Below are positions 1 through 7,120 of a stretch of 8,065 bases of DNA, piece after piece; position 1 is the stretch's first letter, and each line of letters starts with the position of its first letter. Below the pieces are notes generated by a model. The model worked only from the letters and a program-made list of their open reading frames with translations, had not been told where the DNA came from and ran no database searches. The stretch is from CAJGDV01 sp036667875 (GTDB lineage: Bacteria; Bacillota_I; Bacilli_A; RF39; UBA660). Location: NCBI GenBank assembly GCA_036667875.1, contig JAVWTD010000049.1, positions 1 through 8,065 on the forward strand, written 5' to 3'. Position numbers and translations under genes: made by a program.

Positions 1-23
1 CAGCTCGCGTCTTCTTAAAACCG

Positions 24-57
24 CTTTGTAGGAGGATTTCCTCCACCCCTTACAAAG
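24..57. other. GC-rich stem-loop, possible 3' end of an upstream RNA
   Basis: CTTTGTA (24-30) pairs perfectly with TACAAAG (51-57). Immediately inside, GGAGG (31-35) pairs with CCTCC (40-44) around an ATTT loop, leaving ACCCCT (45-50) as a bulge. Together this makes a 12-pair interrupted hairpin. Bases 1-57 are about 49% GC by count, far above the surrounding AT-rich DNA, as expected of the tail of a structured RNA or a conserved leader. I could not match it to tRNA, tmRNA, RNase P or SRP RNA from memory, and most of the element lies outside the window. The pairing is seen; the RNA interpretation is inference. Confidence 0.4.
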
Positions 58-74
58 TATAAACTAAAACTATC

Positions 75-103
75 AAAACAACTCTATATAGGGTTGTTTT
101 CTT
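75..103 (+). terminator. Terminator-like hairpin of the unit upstream of the window
   Basis: AAAACAACTC (75-84) pairs with GGGTTGTTTT (91-100) as ten pairs with one T-G wobble around a TATATA loop. The 3' arm ends in four T, followed by CTT. No long extra T-run follows the stem, so termination strength is uncertain. The A-run/T-run symmetry would also allow some function on the opposite strand. It separates whatever lies upstream from the promoter at 148-176. Confidence 0.6.
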
Positions 104-120
104 ATGCCCACAAGAAAACA
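95..120. other. Alternative hairpin overlapping the terminator
   Basis: TGTTTTCTT (95-103) is exactly complementary to AAGAAAACA (112-120), giving nine pairs around an 8-base loop, with TTTT directly after at 121-124. Its 5' arm reuses bases 95-100 of the terminator hairpin at 75-100, so the two structures cannot form together. This could be a fall-back terminator, an antiterminator-like switch, or coincidence in AT-rich DNA. Confidence 0.35.
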
Positions 121-147
121 TTTTACACTATCCTAATAAAGTTAAAT

Positions 148-176
148 TTGACAAAAAAACAAATGTTTATTATAAT
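148..176 (+). promoter_or_regulatory. Consensus sigma-A-type promoter of the zincin-like gene
   Basis: A perfect -35 box TTGACA (148-153) and a perfect -10 box TATAAT (171-176) are separated by 17 bases, the optimal spacing. Transcription is expected to start near 183, giving a leader of about 20 bases with AAGGAGG at 191-197, six bases before the ATG at 204. This is the best promoter in the window and predicts strong, largely unregulated expression, although no operator was recognised either way. Confidence 0.88.
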
Positions 177-203
177 AAGCCCAATTAATTAAGGAGGATA
201 CTC

Positions 204-1064
204 ATGAAAGAATTATTTAAAGACATTGATATTTTAAAAGTTTTTAGAAAAATAGTTAATAAAGAATTATTAAACGATCAAGATTTAGTAGCATTTACCA
301 AATCATATCTTAAAATAAAAGAATTAGAACCATATGTTGAAAAAATATATATAAATTCTAAACTCTCTTATGATGTAGAGAATAAAAGCCTATATATTAC
401 AAGTAACAAGAACTGCGCACAACTAAAACAAGTTAGAGAAGAACACAATGATAATGTTTATAATTTATTTGTATTATTCGGAGTACTACATGAATTAAGA
501 CATGTTGAACAAATTGATATACTTAACAAAAATTATAAAAAAGAACAACCAGAAAAAATAAAAGCCATGCTTTATACATCAGTATATAGACCCTTTTATG
601 CCGAACCAAACAAAAGAATCCTTGAATATGACGCTAATATATATTCCTTAAAAAGATTAACAGAATTAAATAAATATTTAAGATTTAAAGACTTCTCTCA
701 AATATCAAGCATTTTAACTAAAAATATTGTCTTTGCTTATGAAAAAAATACCAGTCCATTAGAAAAAAACAAAATAAATGAAGAAAATTGGAGTAACTTT
801 ATAACTGAAAGCAATGAAGAATTTTGTTATTCTAACCTTACCTCAGCTTATAATTATGCTAATAAAATTAAAAAATCAAAAACAGATTTAAACAGTAGAA
901 TCTTAAATGGAGATACACTCACTAAAATTGAAATATTTATATTAAAACAAATAGAAACTCAAAATATAATAACAGAAGATATATTTGAAATGCTAGAAGA
1001 ACTTAAAGAAACCGTTAAAACAGAAACCAAATTTCAAAAAATAATGAACCGAAATAAAAGATAG
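204..1064 (+). CDS. Putative HExxH zinc-peptidase-like protein, function unknown
   Basis: A 286-residue soluble protein with no signal peptide and no membrane segment. Residues 96-100 read HELRH, an HExxH zinc-binding and catalytic motif inside a hydrophobic helix (LFGVLHELRHVEQ). About 40 residues later comes ILEYDANIYS (139-148), whose Glu141 is a plausible third zinc ligand of gluzincin type, as in the ExxA or E-D-A motifs of ImmA/IrrE-like and related peptidase domains. The remaining C-terminal half is Lys/Glu/Asn-rich and helical, with no domain I recognise. The start is fixed by AAGGAGG six bases upstream. It has its own consensus promoter and a terminator overlapping its TAG stop, so it is a monocistronic unit and not part of the cell-wall operon that follows. 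Whether it is an active peptidase is inference; the motif is seen. It may have a phage or regulatory origin, but nothing nearby supports that. Confidence 0.75.
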   Translation: MKELFKDIDILKVFRKIVNKELLNDQDLVAFTKSYLKIKELEPYVEKIYINSKLSYDVENKSLYITSNKNCAQLKQVREEHNDNVYNLFVLFGVLHELRHVEQIDILNKNYKKEQPEKIKAMLYTSVYRPFYAEPNKRILEYDANIYSLKRLTELNKYLRFKDFSQISSILTKNIVFAYEKNTSPLEKNKINEENWSNFITESNEEFCYSNLTSAYNYANKIKKSKTDLNSRILNGDTLTKIEIFILKQIETQNIITEDIFEMLEELKETVKTETKFQKIMNRNKR

Positions 1065-1080
1065 TTGCCTATCTTTTTTT
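1056..1080 (+). terminator. Intrinsic terminator overlapping the TAG stop
   Basis: AAAAGATAG (1056-1064) pairs perfectly with CTATCTTTT (1069-1077) around a TTGC loop, and the T-run continues to 1080. The whole 5' arm is coding sequence, including the stop codon at 1062-1064. It ends the zincin-like unit just ahead of the next promoter. Confidence 0.85.
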
Positions 1081-1090
1081 ATGTCATCTA

Positions 1091-1099
1091 TGATATAAT
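1091..1099 (+). promoter_or_regulatory. Extended -10 promoter of the bridge-synthesis operon
   Basis: TGA TATAAT (1091-1099) is a TGn-extended -10 box with a perfect hexamer. At 17-base spacing the -35 position (1071-1076) falls in the 3' arm and T-run of the preceding terminator and does not resemble TTGACA, so the promoter would rely on the extended -10. The start is expected near 1106, leaving a leader of about 18 bases with GGAG at 1112-1115, eight bases before the ATG at 1124. Confidence 0.7.
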
Positions 1100-1123
1100 T
1101 GATAAAGAATTGGAGATGGAACA

Positions 1124-2404
1124 ATGGAATTTGTTACAAACATTAAAAAATCAGATTTTGAAGAATTTGTATTAAAAACTAAAAACACACATTTTATGAG
1201 ATCTTATCATTGGGGGGATATAACAAAATATAAAAACTATAAACCACACTATGTAGGACTAAAAGACAAACAAACAATTGTAGCAGTTGCATTATTATTA
1301 GAAAAAGAACTTCCCTTAGGATACTCTTATTTTTACTGTCCAAGAGGGTATTCACTAGACTTTAAAAACGAAAAATTATTAAAAATATTTACAGAAAAAC
1401 TAAAAGAATATGGAAAAACAAAAAAAGCCATTTACATAAAGATTGACCCAGATATTAAAAGACACGACTTAGATCCAAACGGAAATATTATTGGAAAAGA
1501 AAACAACTATAAAATAATAAAAAACTTAATAAATTTAGGGTATAAACACAAAGGATATAATATAGAATTTACAAACGAACAACCAAGATTTACCTTTCGA
1601 CTTGACCTAACAAAAACAAATGAAGAAATAAACGCAAACATGCAATCAACAACAAGAAATATCTTAAATAGAGGTAACCAATATAATTTTGAAGTATTAA
1701 AAAATGAACAAGTAAAAATAGAAGACTTCTACCAAACAATGGAAGAAACAGCCAAAAGAGAAAACCTAGGATGTAATGGAATAGGTTACTATAAAAACTT
1801 CTATACCTTACTAAACGAAGAAAAGATGGGAGATATTTATGCCATAAAGCTAAATATTAAAAATCTAAAAGAAACATACCAAAAAAATATCGAAGAAAAA
1901 AGAAAAAAAATTGAAGAACAAAAAACAAACAAAAACGCCAATCCAAAAAAACTAGAAAATAGAATTAAAGAAATAGAAATAGAAATAGAAAAAATAAACA
2001 AAGACCTAAATGAAATAGAAACAATAAATAAAGAAGAAATAATATTATCAAGTATAATAACAGCTAAATATGATGATAAAGTTTGGATTGTCCATGGAGG
2101 AAATGCAACACTTTTAAGAAACTTAAACGCCAATTATTTCTTATATAACGAAATAATAAAAGAATCAAAAAAAGAAGGATACAAAACAATAGATTTATTT
2201 GGATGCTCTGGAGAAGCAAACCCAGAAAAAACCAGTGCTATTTATGGACTTCATAACTTTAAAAAAAGGTTTGGAGGAGAATACACAGAATTTATTGGAG
2301 AATTTGATTTAATAATTAATAAATTTATGTATTTTGTATTTAATATAATAGTACCTATTAGAAGAAAAATAGTAAAAAAACAACTAAGAAAGGAAAATAA
2401 GTAA
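1124..2404 (+). CDS. FemAB-family peptidoglycan bridge aminoacyltransferase
   Basis: A 426-residue protein, the usual length for FemA/FemX/MurM enzymes. These enzymes transfer an amino acid from aminoacyl-tRNA to the side chain of the stem-peptide diamino acid of lipid II at the inner membrane face. The first acyltransferase-like half carries SYHWGDITKYKNYKPHYVG (27-45) and FYCPRGYSLDF (70-80). A highly charged Lys/Glu coiled coil at about 246-306 matches the coiled-coil insertion of the family. The C-terminal signature includes GLHNFKKRFGGEYTEFIG (375-392) followed by EFDL. A hydrophobic stretch (about 398-411) and a cationic tail suggest membrane contact. It is the first gene of an operon, with the ligase ATG one base after its TAA. 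Family assignment is firm. The amino acid added, and whether it acts first or later on the bridge, cannot be read from sequence. Confidence 0.92.
   Translation: MEFVTNIKKSDFEEFVLKTKNTHFMRSYHWGDITKYKNYKPHYVGLKDKQTIVAVALLLEKELPLGYSYFYCPRGYSLDFKNEKLLKIFTEKLKEYGKTKKAIYIKIDPDIKRHDLDPNGNIIGKENNYKIIKNLINLGYKHKGYNIEFTNEQPRFTFRLDLTKTNEEINANMQSTTRNILNRGNQYNFEVLKNEQVKIEDFYQTMEETAKRENLGCNGIGYYKNFYTLLNEEKMGDIYAIKLNIKNLKETYQKNIEEKRKKIEEQKTNKNANPKKLENRIKEIEIEIEKINKDLNEIETINKEEIILSSIITAKYDDKVWIVHGGNATLLRNLNANYFLYNEIIKESKKEGYKTIDLFGCSGEANPEKTSAIYGLHNFKKRFGGEYTEFIGEFDLIINKFMYFVFNIIVPIRRKIVKKQLRKENK
1970..1991 (+). repeat. GAAATA hexamer repeat inside the FemAB coiled coil
   Basis: Three perfect tandem copies of GAAATA plus GAAA. 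Read in frame they give alternating Glu and Ile (KEIEIEIEK, residues 282-290) within the coiled-coil insertion. Because the unit is six bases, gain or loss of a copy would keep the frame and add or remove two residues. Confidence 0.6.
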
Positions 2405-2405
2405 T

Positions 2406-3599
2406 ATGAAAGAATCATTCGTTGGAATTATTCTAGGAGGAGACATGAACAGTTACGCCGTAGCTCGTGCCTTCTATGAAGAATATAAAATTAAAACAAT
2501 AGTTTTAGGAAAATTTCCCCTATATCCTACAAGATTTTCAAAATTAATCGAAGGATATTATGATGAAAATATACTTGACCAAAAAGTATTTTTAAATATG
2601 CTAAAAAACCTTGACCAAAAATATCCTGATAAAAAGAAAATAATTCTTGCAAATACAGACTATTATGTAAAATTAGTGATACATAATAAAAAAGATATTT
2701 TAAAATTAAGCAAAAATTTCATCGTACCAACTATAGAAGAAGAACTATTTGATGAACTATTTAATAAAGATACATTCTATAAATTATGTGACAAACTTAA
2801 CTTAGTTCACCCAAAAACCATAACATTTGATTTTAATAAAGATAAATTAAAAGACTTTAAAATGACTTTAGAATATCCTATATTTATGAAACCAGGAAAT
2901 ACTGATAAATATACAAGAAACAATTTTATAGGTCGTCAAAAAGGATATCTAATTAATAATAAAGAAGAATATGAAAACTGTATTAAACTCGTAGGAAAAT
3001 CAGGATATGACGATAAATTTATTATTCAAGAATATATAGATTCAACCGATGACGATATGTATGTTTACACTTTCTATTCAAATAAAAACCATCAAGTAGA
3101 AGTAATGACAGGCGGAAAAATTCTAATGCACGACAGAACCCCTGAATTAATAGGAAATTATAATGCCATTACAAACGCCTTTGATGAAGAACTATGTAAA
3201 GAATTAAAAGCATTTGTAGAAAAAATCAAATACACAGGAATTGGACATTTTGACGTAGTATACGACCGCAAAAGAAATAGATATGTAGTCTTTGAAATCA
3301 ACATACGACAAGGAAGAAGCAACATGTATACCCTTGCAAGTGGAGTAAATTTAATGAAATACTTAGTAGATGACTATATCTACAATAAAAAGAAACAATT
3401 TACAATTGCCAACAAAGAATTTACCGTAAGCGTAGTATCTAAACATAATCTAAAAAAACATGTTCCAAACCACAAAATTAAAAATTTCTTTAGATTTACC
3501 TTAGCACCTTATGATATGAATTTAACAAGACTTTATTACCAATACAGATGGGACCAAAAAATACTAAAAGGATTTAAAACTTACAATGAAAAAAAGTAA
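2406..3599 (+). CDS. ATP-grasp amino acid ligase, probable D-aspartate ligase (Asl-like)
   Basis: A 397-residue soluble ligase. The N-terminus has IILGGDMNSYAVARAFYEEY (8-27), the opening seen in D-aspartate ligases of the Enterococcus faecium Asl type, followed by PTRFSKL (41-47). The ATP-grasp fold shows FNKDTFYKLCDK (119-130), the nucleotide-binding FMKPGN (160-165, Lys162), IIQEYI (206-211, Glu209), and the metal-binding block FEINIRQGRSN (296-306, with Glu297, Asn299 and Arg304) after GIGHFDVVYD (278-287). Such ligases activate D-Asp as an acyl phosphate and join it to the epsilon-amino group of L-Lys in the peptidoglycan precursor. The start follows the FemAB stop by one base and uses AAGGA (2390-2394), 11 bases upstream and inside that gene. 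Its 3' end overlaps the flippase start by 14 bases, so translation is probably coupled. The D-Asp substrate is inferred from resemblance and from a racemase nearby. Another carboxylate-amine ligase role is possible. Confidence 0.82.
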   Translation: MKESFVGIILGGDMNSYAVARAFYEEYKIKTIVLGKFPLYPTRFSKLIEGYYDENILDQKVFLNMLKNLDQKYPDKKKIILANTDYYVKLVIHNKKDILKLSKNFIVPTIEEELFDELFNKDTFYKLCDKLNLVHPKTITFDFNKDKLKDFKMTLEYPIFMKPGNTDKYTRNNFIGRQKGYLINNKEEYENCIKLVGKSGYDDKFIIQEYIDSTDDDMYVYTFYSNKNHQVEVMTGGKILMHDRTPELIGNYNAITNAFDEELCKELKAFVEKIKYTGIGHFDVVYDRKRNRYVVFEINIRQGRSNMYTLASGVNLMKYLVDDYIYNKKKQFTIANKEFTVSVVSKHNLKKHVPNHKIKNFFRFTLAPYDMNLTRLYYQYRWDQKILKGFKTYNEKK

Positions 3600-5202
3600 T
3601 TTTCTAAACGGAGCAATTATTGCAACCGCAGGAATTATCATCTGTAAAATTATTGGATTAGTATATGTCATTCCATTCTATGCAATGATAGGAACAACAG
3701 GAGGAGCATTATATAGTTACGCTTATTCAATCTATGCCATATTCTTAAGTTTATCAACTTCAGGAATACCAGTAGCAATGTCAAAATTAGTAAGTGAATA
3801 TAATGCATTAGGTCAATATAATACTAAAGAAAGAATATTTAAATTAGGATCAACTATAATAATAACTTTTGGTCTTATTTGCTTCTTCTTACTTCTTATT
3901 TTTGCACCACAAATAGCAGTGGTTCTAAAAGGAGGAGCAGAAGGAGGCAATTCTTTAGAAGATATCACAATTGTTATTAGAGTAATATCTTCAGCCTTAT
4001 TAATTGTTCCACTCTTTAGTGTTACAAAAGGTTACCTTCAAGGACATAAGATGCAAACAGCATCAAGTATTTCAAACATAATTGAACAATTAGTTAGAGT
4101 AATTGTCCTTCTTACAGGAACCTATTTAATTTTAAAAGTATTTCATTTACCTATAAAAACAGCCGTTAGTGTAGCCGTTTTTGCAGCAACAGTTGGTGCT
4201 GTATTTGGTTATGGATATTTAGTATTTAATATAAAAAGAAACAAAAAAGAACTAAACAAAAATGATACTATAACAGATACTGAAAAAAGCATTACAACAA
4301 CAGACCTCTTAAAAAGAATATTTTATTATGCTATTCCTTTCATTCTAATAGATCTTATTAACTCAGCCTATGTAATAGTAGATTCTTCTACCGTTATAAA
4401 AACATTATCCTCTTTAGGAATGTCAGGGAAAAATGCAGAAATTGTCTTATCAAGTATTGCAACATGGGCTACTAAGTTAGATATGATTGTAATTTCAGTA
4501 GCACTAGGATTTGTAATGAGTTTAATACCTCATATCACAGCAAACTTTGTTAAAAATGACATTGAAGCTGTAAATAATAAAGTTAATCAAGCAATAGAAA
4601 TGCTCTTATTAATAGTATTACCTCTTACTATAGGTTTATCCTTTCTTGCAAGTCCCATTTGGACTATCTTTTATGGTCACAACCTATTAAGTATTAGTGT
4701 CTTCAAACTATATGCATTTCAAGCCTTAACGTACTCATTGCACTGGCTTTTAATAAATGTACTACAATCCCTTAATAAAAGTAAAATAACTTTAGCAACC
4801 CTAATAACTGCCTTTATATTTAAAGCATTATTAAATGTACCTGCCATGAAATATTTACCATTAATTGGAATAAAAGCATACCAAGCCCCAACTATTTTAA
4901 CATTAGCAATTCAAATAGTATCAATAATATTTATTTTATGCTATTTAAAATTTAGTTTCAAACTTAACTTTAAACCAATTGCCAAAAATGTTTCAAAAAT
5001 AATAGTATCATCTTTATTAATGATAGCAGGGTTATTAATAACTACAAATTTCTTTGATATAAATACAGTAACAAGATTTTCAAGTATTATGGTAGTAATT
5101 ATATATGCAACCATCGGAGGAACAATATATACTCTGGTAACTTATAAATTAGGTTTACTAAATAGATTCATAAAATTATTGAAATTTAAAAAAACAACAT
5201 AA
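3586..5202 (+). CDS. MOP-superfamily flippase, YtgP/SpoVB/MurJ-like (probable lipid II flippase)
   Basis: A 538-residue polytopic membrane protein with about 14 hydrophobic segments, the length and topology of the YtgP/SpoVB group. B. subtilis YtgP is a lipid II flippase (MurJ). Group signatures are seen: SLSTSGIPVAMSKLVSEY (55-72) after the second helix, and GYLQGHKMQTASS (149-161) leading to IIEQLVRV (165-172). A charged cytoplasmic loop at 217-243 divides the two halves. Its ATG lies inside the last 14 bases of the ligase gene, with AAAAGGA (3566-3572) 13 bases upstream, so translation is probably coupled to the ligase. A flippase sharing an operon with bridge-building enzymes fits export of the branched lipid II. 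A paralogue moving another polyprenyl-linked glycan cannot be excluded from sequence alone. A terminator covers its stop. Confidence 0.87.
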   Translation: MKKSNFLNGAIIATAGIIICKIIGLVYVIPFYAMIGTTGGALYSYAYSIYAIFLSLSTSGIPVAMSKLVSEYNALGQYNTKERIFKLGSTIIITFGLICFFLLLIFAPQIAVVLKGGAEGGNSLEDITIVIRVISSALLIVPLFSVTKGYLQGHKMQTASSISNIIEQLVRVIVLLTGTYLILKVFHLPIKTAVSVAVFAATVGAVFGYGYLVFNIKRNKKELNKNDTITDTEKSITTTDLLKRIFYYAIPFILIDLINSAYVIVDSSTVIKTLSSLGMSGKNAEIVLSSIATWATKLDMIVISVALGFVMSLIPHITANFVKNDIEAVNNKVNQAIEMLLLIVLPLTIGLSFLASPIWTIFYGHNLLSISVFKLYAFQALTYSLHWLLINVLQSLNKSKITLATLITAFIFKALLNVPAMKYLPLIGIKAYQAPTILTLAIQIVSIIFILCYLKFSFKLNFKPIAKNVSKIIVSSLLMIAGLLITTNFFDINTVTRFSSIMVVIIYATIGGTIYTLVTYKLGLLNRFIKLLKFKKTT

Positions 5203-5220
5203 AGGACATAAGTCCTTTTT
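5201..5220 (+). terminator. Terminator overlapping the flippase TAA
   Basis: AAAGGAC (5201-5207) pairs with GTCCTTT (5212-5218) around an ATAA loop, with T continuing to 5220. The arm starts on the second base of the stop codon at 5200-5202. The stem is only seven pairs and the tail short, so some read-through into the next operon is plausible. Confidence 0.72.
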
Positions 5221-5222
5221 AA

Positions 5223-5251
5223 TTGACTAAAGAAGAAAAATATATTAAAAT
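5223..5251 (+). promoter_or_regulatory. Sigma-A-type promoter of the asparagine synthase-racemase operon
   Basis: TTGACT (5223-5228) and TAAAAT (5246-5251), each five of six to consensus, are 17 bases apart. The -35 box begins three bases after the T-run of the preceding terminator. The start is expected near 5258, with AAGGAG at 5261-5266 nine bases before the ATG at 5276. Confidence 0.68.
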
Positions 5252-5275
5252 ATAAAATAGAAGGAGAATGATAAC

Positions 5276-7120
5276 ATGTGTGGATTTGTAGGATTTATAA
5301 ATAAACAAACAAAAAAAGAAAAACAAACCATAGTTAAAAATATGGCAGATAAAATAATCCATCGAGGACCAAACAGCGAAGGCTATTACTGTGATGATTC
5401 CGTAGCACTAGGTTTTAGAAGACTAAGTATAATTGACGTAGAAGGTGGAACACAACCAATTTATAACGAAAAAAAAGATAAATTAATATTCTTTAACGGA
5501 GAAATATATAATCACTTAGAAATAAGAGAAGATTTAATAAAAAAAGGCTATAAATTTAGAACCAACACCGACACAGAATCAATTATTCTAGGATATGAAG
5601 AATATGGAGAAAAAATAGTTGATAAATTAAGAGGAATGTGGGCATTTGTAATATGGGACATTAACAAAAAAGAACTTTTTGGTTCAAGAGATATTTTTGG
5701 AATAAAACCATTTTACTACGCTAAAATGAATGACACCATAATGCTTGGATCTGAAATAAAAAGTTTTCTAGTACACCCAAATTTCAAAAAAGAAATCAAT
5801 GAAGAAGCCCTTAGACCATATTTAACATTTCAGTTTCCTGCCATTAATGAAACATTCTTTAAAGGAGTATTTAAATTAAAACCAGGACATAATATAAAAA
5901 TTAAAAATAATAAAATAGAAGTAAAAAAATATTATCAAATAAACTTTGAAAATTCAGATAAATCAATGGAAGAATTAAAAAAAGAAATCAAAAAAAGTTT
6001 AACTGAATCAGTAAACCTACATAAAGTAGCAGATGTTAAATTAGGTTCATTTTTATCAGGAGGAGTAGACTCTAGTTACATTGTAAAAGAATTAATGCCA
6101 CATAATACTTTTTCTGTAGGATTTGAAAGAGAACACTTTAATGAAATTGATCAAGCCAAAGGTCTATCAGATTTATTAAAAATAGAAAACATTAATCATG
6201 TAATCTCAGGAGATGAATTCTTTGATTCTCTTGAAAAAGCAATGTATCACTCTGATGAACCACACGCTAATGCGTCATCAATTGCTCTTTATAGTCTAGC
6301 AAACCTTGCAAGTAATCACGTTACTGTAACTCTTTCTGGAGAAGGTGCTGATGAAGTTTTTGGAGGTAATGATACATATATAGTAACAGACAGAGACTTA
6401 AAATATCGTAAAATTCCAAAATTCATTAGACACTCTTTAGGAAAAATAGCAGTCGACCGTCCATGGTTTCACGGAAGAAAATTCTTAATGAGAAACGGAC
6501 TTTCACCCGAAGAATATTATGTAGGACCAGCATTTATTTTTAACGAGTGTGAAAAAGAAAAAGTCTTAAACAAAGAATACTTAAAAGGTCCAACTTGGAA
6601 AGAAATAATCAAACCAATCTATGATGAAGTAAAAGATAAAGACGAAGTAACCAAAATGAAATATTGTGACTTCAACTTATGGTTACCTGATGATTTATTA
6701 CTAAAAGCAGATAAAATGACAATGGCGTCATCAATAGAATTAAGAGTACCTTTCTTAGATAAAGAAGTAATGAACCTAGCCCAAACAATACCAGTAGAAT
6801 ATGAAATAAAAGATAATATTTCAAAATTCATCTTAAGAGAATGTGCAAATGACATTCTACCAACAGAATGGGCAAAAAGACCAAAATGGGGATTTCCTGT
6901 TCCATTTCATTATTGGATTAGAGAAGATAAATATTATAATAAAGTAAAAGAAGAATTCAATAAAGACTACGCTAACATATTCTTTAAAGTAGATTATCTT
7001 AATAAACTACTAGAAGATCATAAAAACAAAAAATGTGAAAATGGAAGAAAAATATATATTATATACATGTTCTTATTATGGTATAAAGTATATTTTATAG
7101 ATAATGTTTATGAAGGATAA
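5276..7120 (+). CDS. asnB: Asparagine synthase, glutamine-hydrolysing (AsnB/AsnH type)
   Basis: A 614-residue two-domain enzyme of normal family length. The start is confirmed by Cys2: MCGFVGF exposes the nucleophilic cysteine of the class II glutaminase after Met removal. The glutaminase domain (about 1-200) shows IHRGPNSEGYY (28-38), FNGEIYNH (73-80) and LRGMWAFVIWD (118-128). The synthetase domain shows the ATP-pyrophosphatase loop SGGVDSS (261-267), SGEGADEVFGG (354-364) and RVPFLD (490-495). It uses glutamine nitrogen and ATP to amidate an aspartate carboxyl group. The default substrate is free L-Asp. In Lactococcus lactis an AsnH homologue instead amidates D-Asp in the peptidoglycan bridge, and the racemase overlapping its 3' end makes that role attractive here. 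Both catalytic centres look intact. Family is certain; substrate is not. An out-of-frame ATG at 5268 lies too close to the ribosome binding site to compete. Confidence 0.94.
   Translation: MCGFVGFINKQTKKEKQTIVKNMADKIIHRGPNSEGYYCDDSVALGFRRLSIIDVEGGTQPIYNEKKDKLIFFNGEIYNHLEIREDLIKKGYKFRTNTDTESIILGYEEYGEKIVDKLRGMWAFVIWDINKKELFGSRDIFGIKPFYYAKMNDTIMLGSEIKSFLVHPNFKKEINEEALRPYLTFQFPAINETFFKGVFKLKPGHNIKIKNNKIEVKKYYQINFENSDKSMEELKKEIKKSLTESVNLHKVADVKLGSFLSGGVDSSYIVKELMPHNTFSVGFEREHFNEIDQAKGLSDLLKIENINHVISGDEFFDSLEKAMYHSDEPHANASSIALYSLANLASNHVTVTLSGEGADEVFGGNDTYIVTDRDLKYRKIPKFIRHSLGKIAVDRPWFHGRKFLMRNGLSPEEYYVGPAFIFNECEKEKVLNKEYLKGPTWKEIIKPIYDEVKDKDEVTKMKYCDFNLWLPDDLLLKADKMTMASSIELRVPFLDKEVMNLAQTIPVEYEIKDNISKFILRECANDILPTEWAKRPKWGFPVPFHYWIREDKYYNKVKEEFNKDYANIFFKVDYLNKLLEDHKNKKCENGRKIYIIYMFLLWYKVYFIDNVYEG

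Noticed and set aside
30..44. AGGAGGA as a ribosome binding site for a small gene
   Set aside because: It is paired with CCTCC in a hairpin and no start codon follows at workable spacing.
1837..2133. Minus-strand ORF of 98 residues
   Set aside because: It lies wholly opposite the FemAB coiled coil. Its Phe/Ser/Ile-rich product is the mirror of Lys/Glu codons, and there is no promoter or ribosome binding site.
5268..5275. ATG at 5268 as an alternative asparagine synthase start
   Set aside because: It is out of frame with the gene, and the Cys2 requirement fixes the start at 5276.
6619..6855. Minus-strand ORF of 78 residues
   Set aside because: It is antisense to conserved asparagine synthase motifs, with no recognisable domain or initiation signals.
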